From Ursus arctos (lineage: Eukaryota; Chordata; Mammalia; Carnivora; Ursidae): 64,000 nucleotides of DNA. The position numbers were made by a program, and so were the translations under genes. This document shows positions 23,511 to 35,193 of the stretch, piece by piece; the stretch's first letter is position 1; the number at the start of each line of letters is the position of its first letter. The DNA lies in assembly GCF_023065955.2 (NCBI RefSeq), contig NW_026622997.1:21060001-21124000 (forward strand). Direction: 5' to 3'. The notes under the pieces are model-generated. The model was given only the letters and a program-made list of their open reading frames with translations, searched no databases and had not been told where the DNA came from.

Positions 23511-24388
23511 CAGTTTGGCCACACACAGAGACGCTGGGACACAGGATGCCACAGGATTGGGGTTTTGTCAAATAGGTGGGCATAAAGGTTCCTGTGCAAC
23601 CAGGATTTCCTGACTGCAGTTTGAAGAGAAGTTTATATGCCTGAGTACCAACAAGTTAATATATCCATACATTTAAAACATATAAGAAGCACGTCTATGA
23701 ATTATAAAAGCAGAAGGGGCTATATACGCATTTTGAAGAGCCTTTGAAACCTATCACAAGAAGAATGTAAATGTCAAAAACATTAAATTCCATGACAAAG
23801 CCTGGTTGGAAAGCTTTAAAAATGAGTTAGTGGATTATAAAGCTCACAGGAAGCTACAGCAACACTTTCGGAACACACAAAGAAACCGATCCATTCAAGG
23901 GAAGTGTTACCAATCAGAGCAGACTTTTAACACCAATATATCTGGTTAGCTTTGGAAGAGCATGTCTTCTAGAATCTATTGGGTTTAAGATATATGTTTA
24001 ATATCATTTTTCAGTTGTGTTTCTCTTAATCCCCTATTCCTATAAGACTTCGATTGTTCCACCTATGCATTTTGCTAGCTATGGTGCTTTTCAAGACCAC
24101 AAATCCTGGCCGTTGGTGAGACGCTGCTATGACTCAGTGGGACGACCCAATAGGGCCCAGGTTGAGTGGGGAAGGATATAAAGTCAAGAGGAGGATGACA
24201 GGGAGAACACAGAGAGGTGAGAAACCCGTGGTCTGGGTAAAGTTAAAGAGCAAAGATACTGGAGGGGTGAGAAGAGAAGATGTGACAGTCAAAGAGCGAG
24301 ATGTAGTGTATCAGGGGTAGAGTGTATCAGGGTGTTAAACTCTGACCGGGTCATGGCAGCACACCTGTGAAATGGAATGGCCCTCATT
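23511..24388. other. Unannotated DNA
   Basis: No recognised repeat, exon or RNA gene. The segment 24130-24330 is purine-rich. Confidence 0.45.
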
Positions 24389-24457
24389 GGGGAGCCTGGC
24401 TGGCTCGGTCGATAGAGCATGTGACTCTTGATCTTGGGATTGTGAGTTCAAGCCATA
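24389..24457 (+). mobile_element. CanSINE head fragment (short, older type)
   Basis: 'ggggagcctggctggctcgg', 'tagagcatgtgactcttgat' and 'tgtgagttcaagcc' form the tRNA-like portion with recognisable A and B boxes. The body and tail are missing. Confidence 0.85.
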
Positions 24458-25497
24458 TGGTTCATGGTATCGATTAGAGCCCTGTCTGTGCCAAGGTCAT
24501 AAATATATAGGAGAATCTCAAAGGAGAAATGACTTTTATGTGCAGCAAAGGAATGGCATAGCAGAGTGGTGTTAGAAGGTGTTAGAAGGCTGCAAACTAC
24601 CACTTCCCTCGGGAAGGCAGGAAACTGAGCACCCCCAGATTAGGCTATGAATCAAGCCACAAAAAGCATAGGTAGATGCGTTGGGAGCAAATCTTAGGCA
24701 AGGAACAACTGAAACAGAGTCGGAGAGCACAGGTTATGTTCAGGGAGTAGCAGGTAGGCCGAGGTAATGGAGAGCAATAAAGGAGAAATAAGACACAATG
24801 ACCCAAGTGCACAGAGCACTGGGGGCCATGCTGACGTTGGCTTTTTTTCCAGAAGCAACTGCCACGGATGGTTTGTGCAATGAGACTAACACGGCCAGAT
24901 GTGTTTTAGGAGGGGGTGATGGAGGCCACATCAGAGAGGTCAGCAGAGAGATACATACTGACGACTCTCTGAGGGGCACCAACCACAGTGCAAGCTGGTA
25001 CCACTGCAAAGGCAAGAGAAACAGTAGAAGGGAAAGGAGGGAACAAAAGACATTTTGAAGGAGGACCCTGTAAGACCCGCTGACTGGCACGCCCCACCCG
25101 CCCAGCCTCCCCACCATGACTGCAAGGATGGAGCCCACTGCTGGGTGCTGGGCACTGCCTGCACACAGTACTTCCGTCTCAGACCTTAAGGCTGACCTGA
25201 GGAGAAGAAAGGAAGCTAAAACGGCTTTAATAAGTATCTTAATGTTTAATACGTTGTGAGTTAAAAATTTTAATTCCAAATGCATTTGTAATAAAATCCC
25301 AATAATCCGAATATTCCTTTAGAGAAGACTGCTTCTTTTAAAAAAGTATCAGTCCTCTTAACCTGCTTTCATTTGCCATAAAACTCAAAAAGAAAAACAA
25401 TTTTGTACTGGAATGGAAAGACTTGTGGTTTGATTTTTTTCTTCTTGGTATATTTGCACTACATCCTTATGGAATGACTACATGGAATTTTTCTTTC
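24458..25497. other. Unannotated DNA; longest open frame of the window (minus)
   Basis: A 181-codon minus-strand frame spans 24740-25285 and includes two leucine-rich hydrophobic stretches. I recognise no family. There is no splice-site context, and frames on the other strand and in a second minus-strand frame overlap it. It is probably non-coding. Confidence 0.45.
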
Positions 25498-25604
25498 TTT
25501 TAAGTTTTATTTTTAAGTAATCTCTACAACCAAGACAGGGCTCAAACTTACAACCCTGAGATCAAGAGTCACACGCTCTACCAACTGAGCCAGCCCCGAG
25601 CCCC
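25498..25604 (-). mobile_element. Short-type CanSINE, minus strand
   Basis: 'aagtaatctctacaaccaag', 'gagatcaagagtcacacgc' and 'caactgagccagcc' are the antisense of the older, short CanSINE type. Confidence 0.9.
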
Positions 25605-25624
25605 TGGAATTCCTATAAGTAAAA

Positions 25625-25865
25625 CAGGATTGTGGTAAAGGGTCAGGACTGGGAGCCAGACAACTCCAGCTCTGCCACCATCTGTCTATGCTGACGTTGG
25701 GCAAGTTTATTCAAACCCTTTGAGTCTCAGTTTCTGTGTCTATAAAATGGGTATAGAAGAGCACTCCCTCAGGACTAATGAAGGATGATATGCAGCCGCA
25801 AGGCTAACATTACCCACCATTAGCACACAGTCATCGCTCAATAAATGTTAGATGCTAGCGCTGTT
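25625..25865 (+). mobile_element. MIR SINE, nearly full length
   Basis: The order 'actgggagccagacaactcc', 'agctctgccaccatctgtc', 'gttgggcaagtttattc', 'gtctcagtttctgtgtc', 'ataaaatgggtatag' and 'gctcaataaatgttag' reproduces almost the whole MIR. Confidence 0.85.
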
Positions 25866-26063
25866 GTTACAATGAACAGCCCTCCAGGATGATACGTGCA
25901 AAATGCCAACATAGCTCAAACTCCATTTCATCTAGCAAAAAAGTTACTGAGAGCTGAAGAATGAGCGCACTTTTTTTTTTTTTTTTGGGGGGGTGACAGA
26001 AAAAATTCATGATGTTAAAAATAACACTCTTCAGACAGGGAGAGCAGAAGGTTGATAACTGTT
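25866..26063. other. Unique spacer with poly(T)-poly(G) run
   Basis: A T16 run followed by G8 (about 25971-25994) lies in otherwise unremarkable DNA. Confidence 0.5.
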
Positions 26064-26078
26064 AGAACACAACTAATA

Positions 26079-26280
26079 GGGGCGCCTGGGTGGCTGAGTC
26101 GTTAAGCGTCTGCCGTCAGCTCAGGGCGTGATCCCGGCGTTGTGGGATTGAGCCCTGTATCAGGCTCCTCCTCTGGGAGCCTGCTTCTTCCTCTCCCACT
26201 CCCCCTGCTTGTGTTCCCTCTCTCGCGGGCTGTCTCTATCTCTGTCGAATAAATAAATAAAATCTTAAAAAAAAAAAAAA
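26079..26280 (+). mobile_element. Young CanSINE (ursid-type subfamily) with perfect TSD
   Basis: Head 'ggggcgcctgggtggctgag', diagnostic 'cagggcgtgatcccggcg', a CT tract with 'gctgtctctatctctgtcg', AATAAATAAATAAAATCTT and A15. A perfect 14-bp duplication AGAACACAACTAAT lies at 26064-26077 and 26281-26294. The exact duplication and intact structure suggest recent insertion. Confidence 0.97.
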
Positions 26281-26294
26281 AGAACACAACTAAT

Positions 26295-27848
26295 GGATAC
26301 ATGGATGTTGTTACTCTTTTTAAAAAGTTCAAAATGTTTTCAGTGTTCAGAAATGCGTTTTAGAGAAAAAAGAATCCTTAAGCATTAAATCGAATACAAC
26401 ATGTACTGAGTCCGAGACGTCTCTGCTGGGGAGAGAATGACTGGGAGCGTTGGCAGCAGTGAGGACCAGCGCTACCAGCTCCAGGCCGGAGGGGACCCCA
26501 GGCTCTGCAAGGCGCCCTGCCGTTCTGTTTACTTCGGTGATGACAGACCCCAAGGGATGCATACTACCAATGCCACAGTGATTTGTGCCTATGACGTCAC
26601 TTCTAAAACAGGACTGTATCCCTTAAGGAAAAAAAAAGTTTTGTTTTTTAAAAAAAAGGATGTATAATAAAGGAAGGGAAAGAATGGGAAAAAAATAATA
26701 AAACCTTGGAAATAATTAGATAACCATGTGTAAAGCTGCACACTTTCATAAGAACTAAACTATATTAATTTTTCTAGACCGAATCAAGAGCAGGTGTGTA
26801 AGCGCAAACACTGGAGTGCACTTCATCAAGCTGATCACACCCGACGCCTGTCCCGGGACTGCTGCCCTGAACTACAGGGTGAATACAACTCCCGTGACCG
26901 CTGGTAAAGTGGTCACAGGAATAATGAGGTGAATTTTTAAGAGCATCTTTATTTAAAAAATGACCTCGTATTTAAAAACTTGACATTTATTTTCTCAGTC
27001 TATTAAGTAATGGTTATGCAGCATGCCACTCGCTGAAGGACCTAGAAGTACTGTTTAAGGACTGGAAAACTGGCAATAAAAGGGCAGAGGTCAGCAGGAG
27101 AACCAGAACCCAGGGGGACAGATTTGGTTCCCTTTCCTAAGACGGCAACTTGAATTTTCAAGTGAGTACCAGAGCGGACTCCCGCTACGAATGTAAGACG
27201 CACCCTAGAGGCCAGGAGGAATATTTACAGCTCACTACTGCAGTCCACTGAAATAACTGTGAGACAAGGGGATTTAAAACAAAACCAAACAAAAACTGCC
27301 ATTCTGTCAGTCATCATCAAAAATATTTTCTGCAATAAAGACGTATCAACTTTATAACAGAAGCAATAAACTTCTGAAATAGAGTAATAGCAAAACCTTA
27401 CAACTGCTACAGGAGTTTTCCTAATCAATTCAGGTCTTATAAAATTAGTGGTATTATTTTAAAATTCTGATGATTCCAAAAAATGTTTTAGGGTTGCAAG
27501 AGTGTACAAATATAATACAATAAAATGCTATATTTTTAAATCATTGTTTTCTTTCTGCACTATTGTGTACAATCTGTCTGCTACCTAGCAAGATGTGACT
27601 TTTAACGATATAGACCATACCATTTCCACTCCTGTAGCAGGAAGACATGCAGTGGGGACCCTCTACTTGGAACTGACTAAAGCCCCTGGTGTGCATCAAA
27701 TGGCTTGCAAAATAATTCGTATTCAGTGCAGTCTGGTTAAAGGACCAAATCAACCAGCCAATGGGTTACCAACCTCTCCTAATACCAGGTTCATCTCTGC
27801 TGTAACACTAGTCACTGTAAATATGCTTCTAATAAAAATTTTGTTGGC
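26295..27848. other. Unannotated DNA
   Basis: I see no exon, RNA gene or clear transposon. 26400-26560 is GC-richer than its surroundings but has no CpG-island character or promoter motif that I can support. Confidence 0.45.
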
Positions 27849-27858
27849 TAAAATTATT

Positions 27859-28032
27859 TATTTATTTATGTGACAGAGAGACAGCCAGCGAGAGAGGGAA
27901 CACAGCAGAGGAGTGGGAGAGGAAGAAGCTGGCTCCCAGCGGAGGAGCCCGATGTGGGACTCGATCCTGGAATGCCGGGATCACGCCCTGAGCCGAAGGC
28001 AGACGCTTAACGACTGCGCTACCCAGGCGCCC
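27859..28032 (-). mobile_element. CanSINE (ursid-type subfamily), minus strand
   Basis: The left side carries ATTTATTTATTT and 'gacagccagcgagagaggg'. The right side carries 'gggatcacgccctgagccg' and 'ctacccaggcgccc'. A target duplication TAAAATTATT lies at 27849-27858 and 28034-28043. Confidence 0.95.
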
Positions 28033-28079
28033 CTAAAATTATTATTTTTTTAATAAACAAAATTAAGGGCATTCAAAAG

Positions 28080-28700
28080 TTGAGTCTAAAATCTAAAAAC
28101 CCCAACCTCAGAGGAGGGGAGAGGGCTAGGGTTTGAACCAATCACCAATGGGCAGTGATGAATCAATCCTGCCCTCATCAATCATAAAGAACCTTCGTAA
28201 AATCCTCACAGGTGGGGTTCAGAGAGCTGCAGGTGCTGGGAGAGCAGCATATCCAGAGCAGGCACGAAGATGTGCGCCCCTTCCCATGCACCTTGCGCCA
28301 TGCAGCTCTTCCATCCAGCCCTTTGTGCTGTATCAGGATAACAGTAATAAACATAAGAAACTGATAACCTCGTAAATAGACCACTTTCCTGAGTTCTATG
28401 AGCCCCATAGCGAATTATCAAACCTGAGGAGGGGGCTGTGGGAAGCTCAGTCATTCAGAAGTGCAGGTGACAGCCCAGGACTCACACTGGCATCTGAGGT
28501 GGGGACGGAGGAGGAGGGCAGTCTAGTCGGACTGAGACCCTAACCTGGGGCATCTGACAATGACTCCAGGTAGACAGGTGTCAGAACTGAACGGAATTGT
28601 AGGACAGCACGCTGGTGCCCCTAAGAACAGACAACTGGTTGGCGTGGGGAAACCCTTCTGCACCTGGTGTCCAGAAGTATTGAGAACAGAGTAGCAACAC
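28080..28700 (+). mobile_element. Old LTR-like repeat, copy B
   Basis: The ordered phrases match copy A at 6.6-7.5 kb: 'gtggggttcagagagctgc', 'cttccatccagccc', 'cagtaataaacataag' (AATAAA at 28346), 'cctgagttctatgagcc', 'aattatcaaacctgagg', 'gaccctaacctggggcatc' and 'aattgtaggacagcac'. It is in the same orientation as copy A. The family name is not certain. Confidence 0.6.
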
Positions 28701-30480
28701 ACAGCTGATTCCTTTCTCGTGGTTACTACCTGGGCCAGTCGGGAAGTATCTTCCAGCCCCGTGCTCGGCACAGTGCAGTCAGAGGGTGGGTGGTGGTCCA
28801 TGAACTGTTACCAGTCCTGAAGGAGTTAAGAATCTCCTCCAAGGTCCTGGCCATTCTCTGCCTCCTTTAGAGGTAAAATGCCAGGATGCCGTCCCTCCTC
28901 CAACACTTACAAAAGCATCTGTCTCTGATGGGTTGGAATTAAAAAGGAAAAAGAAAAAAGTCTTTTGGAAGTCTTTTTTTTTTTTTTCATTGCTGCCCAG
29001 AGGCCAAACAGAAGTTTCAGAAGTAAGTTTCATTTCTAAATAATCAACCAGTTATTAACAAAAAGATTACAATAAAATGCAAACCTTGAGGTGAGTACAC
29101 AAATATATCCACTGTAGTTATTAATCCAACACAACGATGTTCCTATGGTCTATATAGATCTCCAAAATTAAAATGGGTGCACAAAGCAATGGAAAGTTGT
29201 ACAAGTGATACCTGATTTCTGGTCATCGCTATCATCAATAACAGCATCCCTGCCTTTTTTCCCTAATATTGTCAAGGAGAGTCACAACTGACCTGTTCCT
29301 CCTAACAAAACGCAGCCAACTACAGCTGTGGGCCAAGGCCTCTGGGAAACCCCTGGGCAGGGGCGCCTCTGCAGGGCACTCTTCACAGAGCTCCTGCCCT
29401 TCCCTCAGCACCATAGCTGCAATTCCCAATGGGGCAAAACCTGGCAAGAACTCACACTAGATTAACCAAAACAAAACCAAGCAGAGAAAACATGGCTCTT
29501 GGGCAATTTTCTTGCCGTGTCTTCAAAAGTATCATGCAGTGAGGCTTTCAGAAAAAAAAAAAAAAATGCAGCACAAAGCACCAATCCTTAACATCAAGAA
29601 GTAAGCACCTCCGTGAGGCCATTCTCTGTCTGTCCACTACTAACAGACTTGACCCCAGATAAGATGCTGCTTGAAATAAACATCCATTTAACTATCTGGA
29701 CTTACTCTTATTTCCAAGATTAAGTCTCCGTTATGCGAGTTTGTACCCTGAGAGCACACTCTTATGAGAGCATGAGTATGATCACTGAAAATTTCTACAT
29801 TAGGGAGTCAGAGCCAAACATCGTGCTACATGCAAGAGCTTCACAAAAGCAGGGATATTAGCTGAATAATCCTAGTGGGACAAACAACAGCAGGTTATGA
29901 GTCCAGTCCAGTGTGGTTGTCAGCAGCAGGGATGCAGAATCAGGGGTCCCATTCTTTGTCCCCACCACTTTCCACTTGGATGTGGGGGGCTAAACCGTTT
30001 GTTGCACCTATAATCTCCTTCTTTCCACCTGCCATAGAAATAGCTGTCATTGCTGACAACAGATGCTGGTGGACTTCGAGAACCTAAAGGACCCACCACC
30101 TTGAGGGCTGTGGGACCAAGACACCCCTGACTCAGCAGCTCACGGACACTGTAAGATATCTGGGCAGGACCACTTAATTTCAAAGTCACACTGGGTCAAA
30201 CCACGAAGACATGAAAATTACAATTTCAAGAACTCCCATCTCTGACATGAAAAAGGTTTTAGGAGGCAGGACGGCATCCCTCATCCCTATCTACAATACA
30301 GACATGGGAGCTGCTTATGAGCCCCTGGCAATAATGTGTTCGTGACAAAAGCCATACCAGTGGCAAGCATTCATGGCAATGTGATTCTATTAGGACGTGT
30401 GAAGGGTTTTTTCACCCTTCGCCATGGACAGTAAACTAAAGCCCATATATACCTAAAAGCATTTAAGGCAGGATCCACGG
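28701..30480. other. Unannotated DNA
   Basis: I see no gene. There is a T13 run near 28975-28987 and an A14 run near 29553-29566. The short open frames are unconvincing. Confidence 0.45.
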
Positions 30481-30484
30481 ATTG

Positions 30485-31040
30485 ATTTTACATTATATTC
30501 AACCTCAGCACTACAAAGAAATGAGCTATCAAGCCACAAAAAGACATGGAGGAAACTTAAATGCATATTACTGAGGGAAAGAATCCAATCTGAAAAGGCT
30601 ACATGGTGAATGATTTCAACTCCATGACATTCTAGAAAAGGCAAAGCTATGGAGACAGTGAAAAGATCAGTGGTTGCCATGGGTTTCTAGGGTAGGGGAA
30701 GAGGGGACAGACAGAGCATAGGATTTCGGGGGCAGTGACAATATTCTGAATGATAGGATGATGGATATATGTCATTATACATTAGTCCAAAGCCACAGTG
30801 TACAACAAGAGTGAACCTTACCTAATACTAACTATAAACTTCAGGTGATTACGATGTGTCAGTGTAGGTTCATCAATTGTAACAAATGTACCACTCTCGG
30901 GCAGGACGTTGATGGGGGCAAGGGAGCTATGCATGAGTTGAGGCAAGGGGTATATGGGAAATCTCTGCCTTCCTCTCAACTTTGCTGTGAACCTAAAATA
31001 GCTCTTAAAATTTTTCTGATTAAAAATCTTTTTTTTTTTT
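30485..31040 (+). mobile_element. Old LINE-1 3' end, plus strand
   Basis: 'gagctatcaagccacaaaaa', 'gaaacttaaatgcatattac', 'atctgaaaaggctacatgg', 'ggttcatcaattgtaac' and 'gctgtgaacctaaaatagc' follow an old L1 (L1M-type) from the end of ORF2 through the 3' UTR. It is non-coding. Confidence 0.85.
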
Positions 31041-31444
31041 TTTGCCCAAGCCAAAACAAACACCTAACCACATTGCATGTGTAACCTCCCTGTATGCAGT
31101 GCCTGTCACCATCCCAGAGCAGAACTGGCTACAGACAAAGTCTGAGAATGACTGACGGTTTCAGATTGCTAAAATAAGGTTGCAATCATGCTACAAAGTC
31201 CCTGAGGACAGCTACCCCGGCTGGATCATTTTTATTACCCCCATACTACTTAACAGCATTTTCTTTGCATGTACTATTTACATGGCTGAAAACAAACAAA
31301 TCTCTTACCCATTAGGCAAAGTCACATCATGGACCTAATGAACATCATTATGGTGGAATCATTGAGAATTAAATGCTCTCCTCAAATTATAAAGGAAATC
31401 TGATTACTTGTGGAAGATGCTGAGAGATTCAAAACAACAGGAAA
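31041..31444. other. Unannotated DNA
   Basis: Nothing recognised. Confidence 0.45.
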
Positions 31445-31480
31445 GAGCTCGCTTCCGCAGCATGTATACGAAACAATAGG
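31445..31480 (+). pseudogene. U6 snRNA 5'-end fragment (pseudogene scrap)
   Basis: 'gagctcgcttccgcagcatg' followed by 'tatacgaaacaatagg' resembles the first ~35 nt of U6 spliceosomal RNA (known 5' region 'gtgctcgcttcggcagcac'), with several substitutions. The rest of U6 is absent and no U6 promoter elements are evident. It is short, so a chance match cannot be excluded. Confidence 0.5.
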
Positions 31481-31920
31481 TAAGTCCGAGTAAACTGACA
31501 GGTGAAGAAAATGTCTTTAGTCTAACTGAGATTCCAAGATATGAACAAGAGGCATCAAGTTTAGCAGATCCTCCCCCTAATATAACACTGAGAATTATGA
31601 GTAAATGAGCAACAACAGTATGGCATTAGCAACTTAGTTCTCTCCTTCAAAGGCATCAAGAAGAAAGGGGGAAATCTGTTCATCTGTTACACAGACTAAA
31701 CTCATAATCTCAGTTGGAACGAGTTATTAACAAAGCCACTATTATTAATCCAACCCCTGAATGGGTCAGATCAAACTCAAATAGAAACACAAATTTTCTA
31801 TAGCTGGACACTATACCCATCACTTCACGGGGCTGCTACTGGGCTTGGTAAGGATGTCCCCAAGGCCACCAGAGACTGATTCCAGAATACTTTGCTCATG
31901 TATTTTATGGGGAGAGGTGA
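31481..31920. other. Unannotated DNA
   Basis: Nothing recognised. Confidence 0.45.
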
Positions 31921-31924
31921 ACAA

Positions 31925-32090
31925 AAGTTACTGGGCATCTGTCCATTACACACGGTTCTCACCACCTTATTGGATTCACTCAATCCTCACCAGCACGTGA
32001 GGTTGAATTGATTGGCCCCATACCCACATGACTGAACTGCCCACGAGACTAAATCAAGGGCAAAGCTAGGATTAAGACCTAGTTCTGGAT
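31925..32090 (-). mobile_element. MIR SINE, antisense (decayed)
   Basis: 'tcactcaatcctcaccagc' and 'gggcaaagctaggattaag' are antisense MIR landmarks ('atcctcacaacaaccc', 'gagccaggattcaaac') in the right order. Confidence 0.5.
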
Positions 32091-32161
32091 CTTTTTTGGT
32101 AGATTCTTTCAACCCTACATCTAACCTTCAACCAGAATGTTCTTTAGGAAGTAAATTTCCT

Positions 32162-32438
32162 GGAGTGCCAGGGTGGCTCAGTCGGATAAGCAGCCGACTC
32201 TTGTTTTCGGCTCAGGTCATGATCTCGCAGTCAAGGGACTCAGCCCTAACTCGGGCTCTGAGCTCTGTGCAGAGTCAGATTCTCTCTGTCCCTCTCCCTC
32301 TGCCCTTCCAGCTCATGCTCTCAAATAAATAAATCTTTAAAATAAAATAAAATAAAGTAAAATAAAATAATAAAATAAATAAAATAATAAAATAAAATAA
32401 AATAAAATAAAATAAAATAAAATAAAATAAAATAAAAC
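32162..32438 (+). mobile_element. CanSINE with long (AAAAT)n tail
   Basis: Head 'tggagtgccagggtggctca', body 'ggctcaggtcatgatctcgc', AAATAAATAAATCTTT, then about 100 bp of AAAAT-type repeat (32338-32438). Confidence 0.93.
32338..32438. repeat. (AAAAT)n microsatellite
   Basis: This is the expanded A-rich tail of the adjoining CanSINE. It consists of pentanucleotide units with a few irregular AAAT units. Confidence 0.97.
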
Positions 32439-32459
32439 TCCCTGCCATTCTTCTTGTTT

Positions 32460-32760
32460 CACATCCTACGACTCCTATTGTACTTGGATGAAATACCAAA
32501 TTCCTTACTGTCGTCTGTAAGATTCGACCTCTGTTCACTTTGCATAGCTTCCACTTCCCTCTTTCTGCCCACTGAGAACTCATAAAACTCCCTCCTGCCT
32601 CACAGTCGTCACACAAGCTACTCTCTGTGCCAGAAATGTTCTTGCTCATGCATGACACAAATGTCACCTCCCCAGAAAGGCTGTCCCTGACCTCCCTGAC
32701 TCACACTCCCCTGGTACTCACGTAGGCACCGCAGGGCACCCGTCCACTTCAAGGTAAGCT
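32460..32760 (+). mobile_element. L2 LINE fragment
   Basis: 'ctgtgccagaaatgttcttg', 'acaaatgtcacctccccag' and 'aaaggctgtccctgacc' are conserved L2 landmarks in the right order. Confidence 0.7.
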
Positions 32761-33350
32761 ACAACGGGGCTGCACCTGCGCCTCACAACCGTCTACCCCA
32801 TGCCTGACACGTGCTGGGCGTGAGGTCTGGTCAGAGACACCATCTCCTGCCCACTCCGACTGCCCCCAGGCAGAGGCTGGGTCACGCTTTCCTGGTTCTT
32901 TCCTGTCTGGTCTGCATCGAGCTCGATATGCAGAAGAGCATAAAGGTTTATGGAAGAAACAAACACATGCATAAAAAATCATCTCGGAACTCTCTACCAA
33001 GAAAGAATGCAGACGCTCACAAGGCCACTGATGACAGCCACACTGAACGCGTGGCCTGGTTGTACAGGAATAACCGGGTACTTCTCTTTTACTACTGCAG
33101 AAAGTGATCATTTTATTTTAGCTAACCACAAATTTGAAAGTCCTCTTAATAAGGATGTGTTTACTGGCTTATTTATTGGGTTACTCAATAGCTCTGCAAA
33201 TAGCAGGTATTGAGTAGGAAAGCGAATTCCCAACTGTGGGACTCAGTGGGCATGCATGTCAGATGAACTGGCGGGACTGCACGTTCTCGGGGCTGCGTTT
33301 CTAAAGGGGCGAGGCATCACTCAGAGAAGAAAGCATTCGTATCCCAGGGC
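32761..33350. other. Unannotated DNA
   Basis: A 120-codon minus frame (32749-33111) and a 98-codon plus frame overlap each other with no domain. No gene is supported. Confidence 0.45.
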
Positions 33351-33354
33351 ACCT

Positions 33355-33720
33355 GCACCAGAAGCTCCCTCTCCCGGCCTGGCCTGCGCTCCCTGGGGCT
33401 GGCTCCCCCCTCAGGGAGCCTTCCTAAGCCCCCACGTGAGTGTGGCTGCAGCCCTGCACCACCTCCACTCACTTGGCCCTCTCACTCTGTCTAGAGCACT
33501 CTGCCCTACTGCCTCCACGGCACCGGTGACCATCTGAAACCACCTCGTGAATCTCCTTGCTTCCTCACCTACAGATCCTCTCTCCCTGCATCTACTAGTT
33601 ATAAGGTCCAAGGAAATAGTGGCTTTGTCTATCTCATTCCCCGTCAGCTCCCAGTGCCAAGACCACAGTCAGGCATACAACCAAATAATATATATCTGTT
33701 AAGTAAGTGATGAATACGTG
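33355..33720 (+). mobile_element. L2 LINE 3' end
   Basis: 'agggagccttcctaagcccc', 'tagagcactctgccctactg', 'ctagttataaggtccaagg' and 'ctgttaagtaagtgatgaat' fit the final ~350 bp of L2 in the plus orientation. Confidence 0.6.
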
Positions 33721-34985
33721 AGGTCCTTGCTCACATCACCAGGTTACTAGAAACATTTGGGACAATGGTGATGTTTCCCTGAATGACTCTACTCTTTGGT
33801 GTTTAAGTTCCAACCAGATATAGATGCCATGCTGTGTTTTCACAAATGTTTAATGGGGGAATTTTTCAAACACAAAGGGAGAGGGAAAGGAATAATACAT
33901 CACGTAACATCACACCTTGTCCCGTCACATAACAACATAACACAACGAGTCCACCTTTGACAATTATCAGTGTGTGGCCAGTCCTGAGATACGGCTGTAA
34001 GAGAATTTCGAAAGTTACATTAACGTCCAAGCCAAGGTGGATTCATATTCACTTTGGAAAAGCAATCAGTAGATTATAAATTTCCAAAGGGCTCACTACA
34101 TTTTACATGGTACTAAGAACAGGAAGCTCTCCCTTTCCCAAGGGCTTTGATCCTCCTGTATCCAGAAGAAACCCTCTGAGCACCAGAAATAGATGTTCCA
34201 CAGCCCCCCGGGGTTGGCCACATCTCCACTCCTGACGCAGCATCTTGGGGCTGCTTTACTCATTCCAATGCCACCTCCATTAGCTAGCTTTCTAGCACAG
34301 AGCAGACAGGACAGCAACCATGTAAGGTTGTGAAGGGAAGCAACAGCAGGACACAGCCTTCTGACAGCCAGGCACTGCGACAAGAGACGGGAAGCCGGGA
34401 GCAGCCAAGCTCCTTTCACCACGTGGAAGATAATGGATGTTCACGGTCACGCCCAGCAGCCTCTGGCCTCTGCTTCAGACAGAGGGGGAAATGGGGCAAA
34501 GGAGTCAAGCTCTGGTGCTTGAAAGAATAAGCTCCAGCTATCTGAAAAGTTAACTTACATTAAAATTAAAACTCATGGATGAAAAAACACCTCCAGCAGA
34601 GAGAACTGAAAAAAATTGTTGGGTTAAGATTCTAGCCAATTTTCAATTGTTTGGGATTGAGTTTCCCCAGTTTTTGTTTCAGTATTTTGGTAGGGAAGGT
34701 ATAATTACATGTAGTTTCGTTCAGTCTCTGTCTCTATTATATGTTCGAGGCCCAGAGATCACAGACCAGTGACCAACAGAAGAAAACACACTCCCAGCAG
34801 GGCAAATCCTGTATATCTAACACGCTCACACCAGCAGGCCTCACACCTCATAAAACACATCTTCTTAAAACACACAACAACAACAACAATAAATCAGTGT
34901 TCCGCTTTACTTCCCCCTACTTACCAAAAAAGGAGGGGAGGGACAGAGAAGGAAGGAAGGATACCTGTTTGTTCTACAATCACTG
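33721..34985. other. Unannotated DNA
   Basis: 33850-33985 ('tttcaaacacaaagggagag', 'tttgacaattatcag') recalls an old L1-associated repeat, but only weakly. The remainder is unrecognised. A short (CAA)n lies near 34876-34890. Confidence 0.4.
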
Positions 34986-34997
34986 GGAAAAACAATC

Positions 34998-35193
34998 TTT
35001 TTTTTTTCTTTTTTTTTTTTTTAGATTTTACTTATTTATTTGAGAGACAGAGAGCATGAGGGGGGGACAGAGGAAGAGGGAGAAGCAGGCTCCCTGCTGC
35101 AGGGGACCTGACCCACGGCTCGATCCCAGGACCCTGAGATCATGACCTGAGCTGAAGGCAGATGCTTAACCAACTGAGCCACCCAGGCACCCC
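34998..35193 (-). mobile_element. CanSINE, minus strand
   Basis: A poly-T tail, 'agattttacttatttattt', 'ctcgatcccaggaccctgag' and head 'gagccacccaggcacccc'. Imperfect duplications GAAAAACAATCTTTT / GAAAAATGATTTTC flank it. Confidence 0.95.

Noticed and set aside
24389..24457. tRNA-like sequence with A and B boxes
   Set aside because: It is the tRNA-derived head of a CanSINE and cannot form a proper tRNA.
6640..28700. The two LTR-like copies as ends of one provirus
   Set aside because: The 21 kb between them holds ordinary L2, MIR, L1 and SINE sequence with no retroviral genes, and the copies are strongly diverged.
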